Origin: Owenia fusiformis
Taxonomy: Eukaryota > Annelida > Polychaeta > Sabellida > Oweniidae
Assembly (NCBI GenBank): GCA_903813345.2
Contig: CAIIXF020000002.1
Location: 7,895,555 to 7,959,554 of the forward strand
Direction of reading: 5' to 3'
Length of the DNA stretch: 64,000 nt
The notes beneath the pieces were generated by a model. The model was not told the origin of the DNA, did not search any database, and saw nothing but the letters and a program-made list of their open reading frames with translations. The position numbers and the translations under genes were made by a program. This document shows, one piece after another, positions 13,263 to 24,049 of the stretch (positions are counted from its first letter, which is position 1; each line of letters opens with the position of its first letter).

Positions 13263-13362
13263 TTAAGACAGTGAATGGGTTTCCATTCTGATTGTTCGAA
13301 TCCTCTGGGCTGTAGCCAACACAAGCCAAAGCTTATTCCAAATTAAACTTGTTTTGTTGATA

Positions 13363-13632
13363 TAATGCCTGAGTCACATTTGTTCCGATTCATTGGCTAG
13401 CACCCTGCCGATTGAGTATCCTGTTCACAATTGTATTCAGTTTTGAACAGAATACTCAATCGGCCGGGCGCCAGACCCAATTATAACGTTACGCAATGCC
13501 TGGGTCACGTTTGCTCCAATTTATCGGCCGGCGCCCGGCCGATTGAGTTACCTGTTCACAATTGTATTTAGTTTTGAATACCCAATCGGCCGGGCGCCGG
13601 CCGATGAATCGGAGCAAATGTGACACAGCCAT
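13363..13632. repeat. MITE family 3, two adjacent copies
   Basis: Two GC-rich hairpin elements side by side (about 13363-13484 and 13495-13632). Each has TAATGCCTGGGTCACATTTG-like ends, a CGGCCGGGCGCC core stem and a TTCACAATTGTATT loop. The first has lost its right terminus. They sit just upstream of the first visible C1GALT-like exon. A third copy lies in that gene's intron. Confidence 0.85.
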
Positions 13633-13669
13633 AACGCATAGTATAGATTACAATATTATATTTTTCCAG

Positions 13670-13784
13670 TCTGATCATAAACCACACAAAATTTGCAGAC
13701 ACCGTAGAATATTTCTTGGACTACTTCTGTTCACGATTGTGTTATGTGTGATCACTATGCAACTTTTAAGCCACCAGGCTACAG
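13670..13784 (+). CDS. C1GALT1-like exon with membrane anchor
   Basis: Bounded by TTTTTCCAG and a GTATGA donor, ending in phase 1. It encodes SDHKPHKICRHRR followed by the hydrophobic FLGLLLFTIVLCVITMQLL, a signal anchor. Confidence 0.75.
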
Positions 13785-16700
13785 GTATGATACGATAGAA
13801 GGTCTTAACTTATAAAGTTCAATTAATTCAAGTCAATGGGTCATGGGGCTATGAAGCGTTCCACTTACTGTAGTCTTGCTTCAGGGGTCTTGACCCCCTC
13901 CTTATATTCTCCAACACCTTGTGGGAAGGCATTTAGTGGGATGGGGCCGTTGGGGTTACAAAGCTTTAGCAAGACTAACCTAATGCCTTGGTCACATTTG
14001 CTCCGATTTTCACTACGGCGCCCGGCCGATTGAGTATTGTGTTCAGAAATGTATTCAATTTTGAACAAAATACTCAATCGGCCAGGCGCCGGCCGATGAA
14101 TCGCAGCAAATGTGACCCAGGGATTACAGAAATGCACCACTTGACAGGTTTTACTGCATGTAGTCCAATGCATAGTTCATCGAGCACACAGCATATAAAG
14201 TCAAAACAGAAATGTTTGAGAGTACTTTGAATTTAGAAAATAGGCAATCAAATGACCACATTGAAACAGTTTATGTAAAAATAGAAACATTTATATTTAT
14301 CCTAACTTTTGTATATTTTAGTTTGTTTTGTAGTTTAACTATCATATCTGTGTCCTCTTATATTTTGATACTTCTCTGCCATGTTATTTTCGGAAAAATT
14401 AACATGGCTGAAATTCCCTAAATTACAAAAGGCCACAGCTTTGCTGCACATTATACATTACTATCTGAAATATACAAACGTTAGGATAAATATAAATGTT
14501 TCTATTTTTACATAAACTGTTTCAATATGGTCATTTGATTGCTTATTTTTTTTAATTCAAAGTACTCTCAAACATTTCTGTTTTGACTGTAAATAAATAA
14601 ATAGAAATAAATAGAGTATTTGATCCCAACACCATGCTATATAAAGTTAGATTATTAAACTGTTAATTGGCTCTGATGCTGTTAAAACAGTGAATTCCTT
14701 CGGCCATTATATTAAATACCTATATATATATATTAATCTTCTCTTCTCTATATATCATAATTTTGTTTATATTTTTGAATTTTCAGCAATCCTCTCATTT
14801 GTACACACAATGAAACCAAAAGTTTTCTGCTGGGTGCTAACCACTCCTGGGAACCTCCCCACAAAAGCAACTGCTGTTAAGAAGACATGGCTTAAACGTT
14901 GCGATGGTGCAATATTCGTCACGTCAAATCATAACGACCCTAGTTTTCCAGCCATGGCATTAGGTATACCCGAAGGACGGGACCACTTGAGCGCCAAGTC
15001 ATTCGCAGCATTCAAATATATATACAACCACCATTTAAAAGACTTTGATTGGTTTTTAAAAGCTGATGACGACACATATGTTATCATGGAAAATCTTAAA
15101 CATTTCTTGCAGGGATTTGACTCAAATAATCCTTTATATTTTGGCCAGTATATTGGAGACCAAAAACACATACCAGTAAAACAGGGATATGCTAGTGGAG
15201 GAGCAGGATATGTTTTAAGCCAAGAGGCTCTTAGGCGCATGCAAGAAATAGGTATGAATGACACTAAATATCAATGTAGACAAAATACAGGATATGAGGA
15301 TGCAGATATAGGAATCTGTCTTGAAAAGCTCAATGTGACTTTAGGTGTATCACGTGACAATGACAACCAGATGACATTCCATTCATTCAATCCACTAGGG
15401 GTATTAAATATGGACCCCATACTAGGCAATATTTACCAATATACCAATGGAGACACAAATGTGGGAAAAGAGAAGGTAAGTTTTGGGGAACTTTTAAATA
15501 CCATGTAAATGTAGATAGGCTATATACTTGGGTGTTTCACTTTTTTCACTTTTTCGGACCAAGATGGAGTTTTGCCCAGTTGGTCTCCTGGTAAAGGAAA
15601 GAAAGCACCAAAGAAATCAGTCAAATCCGTTTAGACCTCCCCCTACCATATTTCCTGACGCGCATTTATTCAAATTGTTTCTAACTTTAGACTCTATTTC
15701 TAAGTACATTTATTCTTGTATGGCATGTTGTGTTTGTTTCATTTCAACCAGTTCTACACCTGATAAGGATTTGTCATCCCAAGTGTCACCATAAATGAGG
15801 TATAAATCAATGTATGAACATGTGTTAAATTCTAATAAAATAGTAAAGGTAATCACGCCCGGTGATCGTGAATATGGGACGGAGGGGGGGGGGGAGCAGG
15901 CAATTTCTGCTAGCAAATTCAACAAATCTGGAAGATTTATTTTTTCAAGAAAAAGTTTACTATTGAATTGCTAAATGGACAGGCGCATGGTATGGTAGAA
16001 TATGTTAGGTTTTCTGGGATTTTTTCTGAAACGATACGCATCTAAGGCATGAGATCTATTAAAAAAGGCGCAAGGCCATCAACAGGCACAAATCAACGTT
16101 TTTGCTATAAATCAAGCAACAATGGTCTGGACGGCCTGTAATAAATACTTGTAAGTGATGTTATCATAACTAAATTAATGTCATTGCTGAATTTATAAAA
16201 TAAGTTTCCATATGTGAAATAAAAAATAATCGAAAATAATGAATTTGGGACGGAGGGGGGGGGGACGGAGGGGGGAGCAATATGTATACAAGACATGATT
16301 AGAGATGTTTCGCGACTTTAAGTCCTTTTACTCCAAATGTCCCCATTTTTCAGTCTCCAGGGGTATATCATCCAGTTTCTTACTAAGTTAATGAGTTCAT
16401 TTTTCAAATACAAGAATTCGTGTGAAGTTGTTTCACTTTATAGAATTATTACTCCCCCCCCTCCGTCCCCTCCCCCCATCCGTCCCATTTTAATTATTTT
16501 CGATTATTTTTTATTTTACGTATGGAAACTTATTTTATAAATTCAGCAATGACATTAATTTAGTTATGATAACATCACTTACAAGTATTTATTACAGGTC
16601 GTGTAGTCCATTGTTGCTTGATTTATAGCAAAAACGTTGACTTTTGCACGTTGGTTGCGTTGCGCCTTTTTTAATAGATCTTATATCTTAAAAGAGTATC

Positions 16701-17987
16701 GGTTGAAAAATAATCCTAGAATACCTAACATATTTTATCATACCGTGCGCTTATTCAATTTGCAATTCAATCGTAAACTCTGTCTTGAAAAAATAATTTT
16801 ACCAGATTTGTTGAATTTTCTAGCGGAAATTGCCTGCTCCCCCCTCCGTCCCATTTTCACGATCACCGGGCGTGGTAATAGTGTTATCTTACCGGCTCTA
16901 TACATATTTTGAAGTTTAGAGTGGTCCATTTCTTTGCTAAAATTGTATATTTTTCTCTTATTATCTTTTTTCTGAGGTTTAAGAATACATTCACATTCAA
17001 TATTCCAACAATATTAAGTTTTATGTATGCCTTATAGTTTGAAGGCACTCTAATCTTATTTGATTTGATGCAATCAGATGTGACTTGCTTTTTATACCAT
17101 GCCTGTATTGAGGTGGCCTACATGTTCAAACGGTTCATTACTCCCGCAGGCCTCACCCACTCTTATTTATGCCCTCATGTAAACTATATTACAGAGGGCA
17201 CAGTTTAGTAATGAAATTAGTGTGGCCCAGACCTGTGGAAGCACTGTAAACTGAAGTTGAACAAGAAATATAGCACATCGTTAAGGCGGCCATTTTTATG
17301 TTGACTATATTAGTGATGCATATGTACAAAGTGGATTAGAATGATAAACTTCACTTTTGAAATATGACTTTTAGTTGGCAAAGGCAAAGGTTAAGGTCAA
17401 AATTGTTCTGAACAACATTTATTATCATATTCTCACATTTTATGTCTTGTAAATGATGATTTTGCACACAAGAATGTTTGATTTTCATAAATAAACTGAC
17501 TTAAACTTTACAAGGTCACTATGAACTCAATACCTTTCAGGATGCACCTGATCACTATGTAAGAATGGACTCCCTAGATACCATCTTATATATAATAGGA
17601 TTTTTTTATTTGTTGAAAAATAATATATGTCATATTGGTTATGAATGCTCTGGGGCACTTTTTATACACTGTGGGTGACAGATCCTTTCTAATTTTGTTT
17701 TAAAACTTTATTGTCGTTCACTTTCTGCCAGTTTTGTGTAATTACATTATTCTTAAATAAATGTGGAATACATGATTATTCATTTGTACACTTTATTACA
17801 TGTCATATTTCAGGGTGAAAAGATATTGAGTTCCGGTACAATATCATTCCATTATGTGGACCCTGGGACAATTTACCTTCTAGATTTTCTCATATATGAC
17901 CTTAATGTGCACCAACTGAGGGGTAACAATAAATATATATGGAATAATAACCCAAGGCGAACATACAAAGACCTTCTAGGAACTTAG
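13670..17987 (+). CDS. C1GALT1-like beta-1,3-galactosyltransferase (5' end not seen)
   Basis: Three coding exons (13670-13784, 14787-15475, 17814-17987) join in phase to 325 codons plus stop. The first encodes a short basic cytoplasmic tail and one hydrophobic segment, a type II Golgi anchor. The second and third carry the family 31 glycosyltransferase domain: VFCWVLTTPGNL, the metal-binding DDD in WFLKADDDTYVIMENL, KQGYASGGAGYVLS, YEDADIGIC, and SFHYVDPGTIY near the C-terminus. In the family, C1GALT1 adds galactose to GalNAc on O-glycans. The paired cysteines usually seen shortly before the FHYVD motif are replaced by serines (LSSGTISFHYVD), so this is a diverged paralog and its substrate is uncertain. 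No start codon precedes the anchor in the first exon, so an upstream exon is expected. Confidence 0.9.
13981..14126. repeat. MITE family 3, complete copy in C1GALT-like intron
   Basis: A 146 bp near-complete hairpin with ends TAATGCCTTGGTCACATTTG and GTGACCCAGGGATTA, and arms containing CGGCGCCCGGCCGATTGAGT. It lies within the intron between the first two visible exons. Confidence 0.88.
14201..14586. repeat. MITE family 4, long-armed foldback
   Basis: The outer arms TCAAAACAGAAATGTTTGAG and CTCAAACATTTCTGTTTTGA match. The inverted match continues through AAATATAAATG sequences for well over 100 bp per side. The central region (CTGCCATGTTATTTTC) is shared with 26457-26856, which has different arms. 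Confidence 0.85.
14787..15475 (+). CDS. C1GALT1-like main catalytic exon
   Basis: The acceptor TTTTCAG lies at 14781-14786 and the donor GTAAGT at 15476. The exon enters in phase 1 and ends in phase 0. It contains the DDD metal site and the SGGAGYVLS and EDADIG acceptor-side motifs. Confidence 0.92.
15849..16882. repeat. Large foldback in C1GALT-like intron
   Basis: Two arms of about 430 bp (15849-16280 and 16449-16882) are inverted copies around a spacer of about 170 bp. Each arm starts and ends with a GGGACGGAGGGGGG motif. The outer ends read CACGCCCGGTGATCGTGAA. G-runs on the left and C-runs on the right face each other. It is non-coding and probably a transposon-derived inverted repeat that could form a long hairpin in the pre-mRNA. 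Confidence 0.88.
17814..17987 (+). CDS. C1GALT1-like terminal exon
   Basis: Follows TATTTCAG and keeps the frame (KEK then GEKILSS). It encodes the conserved FHYVD segment, then LLDFLIYDL and a TAG stop at 17985-17987. No AATAAA was found close downstream. Confidence 0.9.
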   Translation, partial: GEKILSSGTISFHYVDPGTIYLLDFLIYDLNVHQLRGNNKYIWNNNPRRTYKDLLGT

Positions 17988-18649
17988 GATTGCATAAGGA
18001 AATATTTTTGTCAACTGTGATGGAATGGAAACAATTTTGAATGGTGCGTAATGATAATTATCAGTTAATGGAAATGTAGTATAATTGGTTGAAAAGAGAA
18101 AGAAAAAATCTAAAGACAGTTGTAACTTGCTTGTTAAAGTCCCCGTGTAAAGTTCGAAAATGTGTTTTTATCATTCATTTTCTATTTGTCATGACTTTAA
18201 AAGTTATTTTAGAGATTTTTTGAGAAAAAATATTTTTGAAAAAATTTGTTAGCTTTTCATTTCTCAAATATACAAATTTTCCGACATTTTTCAAAAAAGT
18301 TGAAATTTTTTAATCATCAAATATTCCTCCATACATTTCAAAAAGATGATATTTTTTACACCAATGCAAAGATTGAACAAAGGACACATTATTTCAATAT
18401 TAAATGCCATATTTAATATGCCACTTCAATGTTTTAGCATATAAAAATAGTTTACAACCTAAGTGATGTCATTATATAGGTGGCAAAAACAGTTTCAAAA
18501 AATTTAAAAAATTTTCTATGTCAATCTTTCCTAAATATGCTAAACTTCAAAAATAAACCAATGTTAATGGTCTAGCAAGGTTAGAAGAAAGAATATATAA
18601 TAGTTCTATGTAAGTTCATCTCTCTGGTTAATATATCAGAAACAAGTCA
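17988..18649. other. 3' flank of C1GALT-like gene, nothing recognised
   Basis: AT-rich, with TTTTTGAAAAA-type strings at 18200-18330. No convincing polyadenylation signal or further exon was found. The 3' untranslated region probably lies here. Confidence 0.4.
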
Positions 18650-19528
18650 AATTCTTTACTTCAGAGAATATTTTTAATTTATTGAGACTTTCGACTAATA
18701 TCCCTTAGTCTTTTTCAAAATATAACAGCATGTATACATTTATGTGACGTCATTAACAGACAATGGAAAATTTAATTATGTAACAAATGACCTAGTAACC
18801 TAAAAAATAACAACAACAAAAAACATAGATACGAAAAAACGAATGACCTAATAATAACCTTAAGATAAATATATCATCGTTATGGTAACAATTAAACTCA
18901 AATATTACTATTGCATACTTTGCTATACCATTCTTAATTTACAATATTTTATGATACAAATTGTCCAACTGATACCCATTATCTCTGTTCATTTTAGGTT
19001 GCATTGTTTTAATATGAATTGCTTCCTTAACCCTACGTTTAAGATCATGACTCTCATTATCAATGATTTTTACATTGTTCCAGTTTATATTATGATCATA
19101 TTCCATGGAATGTTCAATAACCGCAGAAGCAAGACCTCCAGTCGACAGTAATGTGGGTCTACGATGTTCTCTGATTCTAGTAACTAGTTCCCGCTTTGTT
19201 TCACCTACATAAGTGGCAATACAGTCTTTACAATCAATTTTGTAAATTACACCGGACTTCTTCTGATCATTAGTTTTGTCCTTTAAATGCACCAACTGTT
19301 TCTTGATAGTATTCTGCGATGAGAAACATACTCGGACACGATGCCTTTTAAAAATACGCCGTAACTGGTTGGAAATACTAGGGATATACGGAAGAACTGC
19401 AGTACACCTTATATCGTCATCATTTCTTGTTCTGTTTACATTATTTGTCGCATGTCTTTCACCTTCTTTAATCAGCCATTCCGGGTACCCACACTCCTTT
19501 AATGATCGGCAAACCAGTTCCTTTTCTT
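18650..19528 (-). mobile_element. 5'-truncated Penelope-like element, left half of palindrome
   Basis: A minus-strand retroelement fragment. Coding runs from about 19526 down to 18939 and ends in a GIY-YIG nuclease domain identical, apart from one residue, to the right copy. Beyond the stop its 3' tail extends to about 18681 with GACTAAGGGATATTAGTCG, then AAAGTCTCAATAAA. That tail is absent from the right copy. The reverse transcriptase domain is missing (5' truncation). Confidence 0.85.
18939..19526 (-). pseudogene. Penelope-like GIY-YIG endonuclease, left copy
   Basis: An open minus-strand frame starting just inside a TGA at the palindrome centre, so it has no start of its own. It contains AVLPYIPSISNQLRRIF, then GVIYKIDCKDCIATYVGET (GIY and YVG halves) and TRIREHR, the arrangement of Penelope-like element nucleases. 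It differs from the right copy by glutamate for aspartate in RRVKEAIH. Confidence 0.85.
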
Positions 19529-20388
19529 GTCAAATCACTCTTTAGGAGGGCAGAAACATTGGTAACTAAAGAGGAAGATCTAAAGAAAGAAAAGGAACTG
19601 GTTTGCCGATCATTAAAGGAGTGTGGGTACCCGGAATGGCTGATTAAAGAAGGTGAAAGACATGCGACAAATAATGTAAACAGAACAAGAAATGATGACG
19701 ATATAAGGTGTACTGCAGTTCTTCCGTATATCCCTAGTATTTCCAACCAGTTACGGCGTATTTTTAAAAGGCATCGTGTCCGAGTATGTTTCTCATCGCA
19801 GAATACTATCAAGAAACAGTTGGTGCATTTAAAGGACAAAACTAATGATCAAAAGAAGTCCGGTGTAATTTACAAAATTGATTGTAAAGACTGTATTGCC
19901 ACTTATGTAGGTGAAACAAAGCGGGAACTAGTTACTAGAATCAGAGAACATCGTAGACCCACATTACTGTCGACTGGAGGTCTTGCTTCTGCGGTTATTG
20001 AACATTCCATGGAATATGATCATAATATAAACTGGAACAATGTAAAAATCATTGATAATGAGAGTCATGATCTTAAACGTAGGGTTAAGGATGCAATTCA
20101 TATTAAAACAATGCAACCTAAAATGAACAGAGATAATGGGTATCAGTTGGACAATTTGTATCATAAAATATTGTAAATTAAGAATGGTATAGCAAAGTAT
20201 GCAATAGTAATATTTGAGTTTAATTGTTACCATAACGATGATATATTTATCTTAAGGTTATTATTAGGTCATTCGTTTTTTCGTATCTATGTTTTTTGTT
20301 GTTGTTATTTTTTAGGTTACTAGGTCATTTGTTACATAATTAAATTTTCCATTGTCTGTTTATGACGTCACATAAATGTATACATGCT
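19529..20388 (+). mobile_element. 5'-truncated Penelope-like element, right half of palindrome
   Basis: The plus-strand copy. 19588-20388 is the inverted duplicate of 18727-19528 with only a couple of differences seen. A 59 bp unpaired centre (19529-19587) belongs to this copy and extends its coding sequence. The 3' tail stops at about 20388 and is followed by unrelated sequence. Confidence 0.85.
19535..20176 (+). pseudogene. Penelope-like GIY-YIG endonuclease, right copy
   Basis: About 213 codons open to a TAA at 20174-20176. Parts seen: an N-terminal charged linker (LVTKEEDLKKEKELV), the conserved YIPSISNQLRRIFKRH segment, and the GIY-YIG nuclease core (GVIYKIDCKDCIATYVGETK, RIREHR, then a conserved glutamate in SAVIEHS). 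In intact Penelope-like elements this follows a reverse transcriptase, which is absent here, so it is a fragment despite its open frame. Confidence 0.88.
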
Positions 20389-21184
20389 TTTATAAGCCTT
20401 GAAAAACCACTCTTTGAAATTAAAAAAAAGTGTCACATATCACACTTTGATAACATTGGGTAAGACTACAACATAAGCCAAAGTGGTTTGAACATTATAC
20501 GGGGGCTTTAATAATTGTATTTCATGTTAACAGTATTCGAATGTATATTTAAAGTAAATATATTATGTTTGCTGAATAAATTTTGATGTTATGTATAAAA
20601 AACACCTAACCAACTGATTTAAATGGATCTAGCTAACTATTGTAAATAGAAACTGGGAGCAGAAAGGGGATGTAGTCCATGGTATGAAATTCCTAGGACG
20701 CCTAATGGAGGAACTGGTAGTACAATATAACGCAGTAATATTTGAGCTTATATGTTTATACCTACACACGCAGGGGGTAGAAACCCGTCCAGTATTTTCG
20801 TCTGGTACAAACCGCAGACCTCCATTTTTGATCGAGAGAGAGGTAGGTGTGATTTTACTCGGTAGCTTGGGATCGTTTTACAGTGTTTCCTTTTCTAAAA
20901 ACAGACTCATCAGATTCCCAGTACATTGAGGAACACACAATCCTTATAAAATGACAGTCATTTATTTAGATTTTTTGTAATGTGGGGTTAAGCACGAAAA
21001 TACTTTCAATGATTTTTTCCTAGGAAATACACGAATCGACTCAGATTTCTTTTTATTTTCCATTTCATTGACAAGATATGCAATTTTCTTGTGTATGGAA
21101 TAAGAATACAGCTTCCAGTTGGCAAATTTTAGCTTTGAAATGATCGAAAATAGAAAAATAACTAATTTTAAAGAAATATCGATC
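20389..21184. other. No supported gene
   Basis: No recognisable product. An 81-codon frame at 20684-20929 has no motif. The segment CCATTTCATTGACAAGATAT at about 21060 recurs inverted near 21840 (TTGTCAATGAAATGG), suggesting the outer arms of an old foldback spanning about 21050-21860. Confidence 0.5.
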
Positions 21185-21263
21185 GGACGAAATTAAAATG
21201 TACTGGACGCAAGCCACTCTGTATTAACAGGCTTGCGTCCAGTACATTTTTCATTTCGTCCAG
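21185..21263. repeat. Perfect 21 bp hairpin
   Basis: AAAATGTACTGGACGCAAGC (21195 on) is repeated exactly inverted at 21230-21250, with a 14 base loop and extended pairing through GGACGAAAT on the outside. It may be the core of a small foldback element. Confidence 0.8.
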
Positions 21264-23454
21264 TATTTCTAAAATTTCGTCATTTTTCTTTTATTTAACC
21301 TGAGTCATCAAATAATTCTGAAAAATTTACACACTGTCAATTTAATGGTAATCTTTTTATTTTAGTTTACAAGTATTACTGAGTATTTGAATGGTAACAA
21401 TATAATTTAAAATGAAAATATTTACTTTTCTCTATATTGTTTTAGAAAACACATCAGAAACTACTTCTTTTTTTCTTGGTATTATATGTTCGAAATGAAA
21501 TGAAGCATCTATCCAAACCTGACTGGAACAAAATGACATAAACACAACGTGTTTAGGTCTCTCCATATTGTAATTGTACAATATAATTAGTTTGGTTGAT
21601 TTAAAAATACCTTGTTAGTGAAATAAAAGGTTTATTTTAATTTTTATCTATTTTGGGGTTTTTATTTAAATTTTTTGAATACTTTTTGTTAAATCAACCA
21701 AAGGACCATGTTTTTACAGAATGTTTTCAATAACTGGTTTAAGAGAAAAATATTGTTGAATTCAGTTCACCATATCGATACCAATCCTTTGCAGATTGAA
21801 CGCTGTATTGTTAGTTCATACACAAGAAAATTGCAAATCTTGTCAATGAAATGGTAAATAAGATATTTTTCAGTTTCTGTCCGATAGTCGAAAAATCAAT
21901 TTTTAGAAAAAGTTCAAATGCCTCAATCGAATTGACTCCAACATAAACTATGCTCAGTAAAATGTTGATGTAATTCAGATGGTAAATGAATATGCTGCAT
22001 ACAATTTACAAATGTTCCAATTTTTGGACCACCCTGTAGAGTGAGTGGCATATATTCTGCTAGAAAATATTAGAAGGAATGGTAACAAACCAAAATAATG
22101 AAAAAGAGTGAAAAATAGAACATTTACCTTATCTAATATTAACATTTTAGCAAGGTGCAAATGCCCTTTGATTTACATGATACGTATATACTGTATATGA
22201 TATGTGAGTTTCTAATCAAACTAAAACTAAACAGGAATACCATAATGTGCCACATGTGTCATAATACAAGGGCAAAGGTCCCAACGTATAAATCTCTCAG
22301 AATCTACAAGGTTGGATTTTTCAGATATAAACATTTTAATTTCTGTCCCCAAGTAATTTCTATGTGTCTTAGTATCAACATACAATTCTGAAAATTTAAC
22401 TAACGATTCTTTGAGATTTTTTTTCTGTAATTTAGTTGTCTACTAGAAGTTCAGGTAGGTCTTAAATTATGGATCCAGTAGAGATCTTTGTACGATAGGA
22501 ACATAATACAGTCAACATACAACTATGGGGCATCTCGTAAAGCAGACCGAACTTCTCATTGTTGTTGTTACTTTGTATATTCTCCATAATGTTGTTTCCA
22601 TGTTTCTCTGTGACACTGTAGTATCTCCCTGCCCTGTTCATAACAGTTTATTCCTATTTGAAAACGGTTTGAAATTTTGTATGAGCAAAATATCAGGATG
22701 CGACCTGTACTATCTTAATATCATAGCATTGTCTTTGACATTTATATTCGGTTGAGTTAACGAATTTAAAATATAAATAATTTCTATAGTTTTTGTGGGG
22801 TGTAGTTCATGTTTGTGTCGTTCAAATCTAACGCGATTTGATTCGCTATAGCTATTGCTGCATAGTGATTTGCCGTTTTGGAAATAAGACTGTTAGGTTC
22901 ATACTTATCATTCTTGCTCATGGCGCCGCAAGATAAACTCCATCAAAGATAAAATAATTTTCGAATTTGCTTCACTTTCACGAAGTCGATAGGTTGAAGA
23001 GTTGTTGCATACCTTTAGGTCTCACATCACGAGGTCCTCAGAATTTTGATGTTTAAAATGGTCTTAACAACTCTGAGAATTAATCGAGAATTAATTAAGG
23101 TGGCGATCGAGTTATAAATAACGAAAAAATATGATTTTCAAGCTGTTTTTCATGGCGACAGATGTTACTCCATGAGTTAATACATATATCAAAATGAGCA
23201 CCACATATTTTCGCATTTTTTTACAGAACCATAAATTTTAAGTGCTATGGTCCCCAGAGGCAGCAATTGGACCGTGAAGTCAGATTTTTGTAAGGGTAGA
23301 TCTGCATTCATGATTTGAATTATTAATAGTTAATGAAGTAACAAGTTGCACATTTCAGGTGGACATTTCAAAATCTAATCATTTTTTGATGGAATTTTGA
23401 AATAACATATACTCATATTTTTGTACAATTTCTCTGTGCTGAGCTTCCCCTCTT
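21264..23454. other. No supported gene
   Basis: Low-complexity AT-rich sequence with scattered short frames (for example 22155-22391 and 22525-22755) lacking any domain. The latter has hydrophobic stretches but no coding support. Confidence 0.5.
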
Positions 23455-23650
23455 TTCACTTGACAAAATTATCTTGTTTTGCTTGACATATTTTTCTTGT
23501 TTCACTTAATTGATCTTGATCCACCTGACATTATGAAATTGTTTCACCTGACACATTTCTATTGTTTCACTTGACATCTTGTTTCACCTGACATAATGAA
23601 ATTGTTTGTCTTGACATAATTATCTCGTTTTGCATGACATAATTGTGACA
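23455..23650. repeat. Degenerate minisatellite, TTTCACCTGACAT units
   Basis: About eight imperfect copies of a 20-35 bp unit built on TTGTTTCACCTGACATAAT, with variants TTTTGCTTGACAT and TTTGTCTTGACAT. Non-coding. Confidence 0.75.
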
Positions 23651-23856
23651 CTGTAAATTACACTATGGTTTGTTGGACCGAATAAGTGTACATATGAAAT
23701 ATATAGTATTATATACTGGTACATTTGGACTTATATTTTAATAAAATGATGAACAAAAGGTAATCAGCTATATTTATTGATTATTTTTGTACAATAGAAT
23801 CAATTTTAATGTCAAACACTGAAAAAAACTTGCGCACATGGTTTCTCATGACACTT

Positions 23857-24049
23857 TATGCTTTAGGTATGTAATGCATAAGATACTCTGTTTGTCTAAT
23901 TGTATTGTCTAGTGTATTTTTGAACGTGCCTTATTAACATCTAACAGTCATCCGATAAACCATTAATAAGGAACAGACAAATAAAAACAAATAACATTCA
24001 TTGCTAATAAGCCAAATGTGTTGCTCATGAACACCAAATGCAAGGTATA
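23857..24049. repeat. MITE family 5, copy 1
   Basis: A 190 bp element sharing GATAAACCATTAATAAGGAA, CAGACAAATAAAAACAAAT and GCTCATGAACACCAAATGCA with 45696-45890. The ends are imperfect inverted repeats of TATACCTTGCA. Non-coding. Confidence 0.85.

Larger units (their letters stand above)
8752..13345 (-). mobile_element. Decayed CR1/Jockey-type LINE with two inserted elements
   Basis: A non-LTR retrotransposon read on the minus strand. Its 3' end is a T run (poly-A on its own strand) near 8752 and its 5' part lies near 13.3 kb. It encodes an endonuclease followed by a reverse transcriptase. The coding frame is disrupted by a MITE at 11589-11761, a TTAA-flanked element at 12001-13262, an in-frame stop at 9959-9961, and frameshifts in A runs near 10620 and 9225-9232. 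The 5' boundary is approximate. It is a dead copy next to the C1GALT-like gene. Confidence 0.85.

Noticed and set aside
13290-13320. tRNA T-arm-like TTGTTCGAATCC
   Set aside because: It lies in LINE sequence, with no acceptor stem, D-arm or anticodon arm.
18882-19545. Plus-strand frames across the left palindrome arm
   Set aside because: Antisense shadows of the Penelope-like coding sequence.
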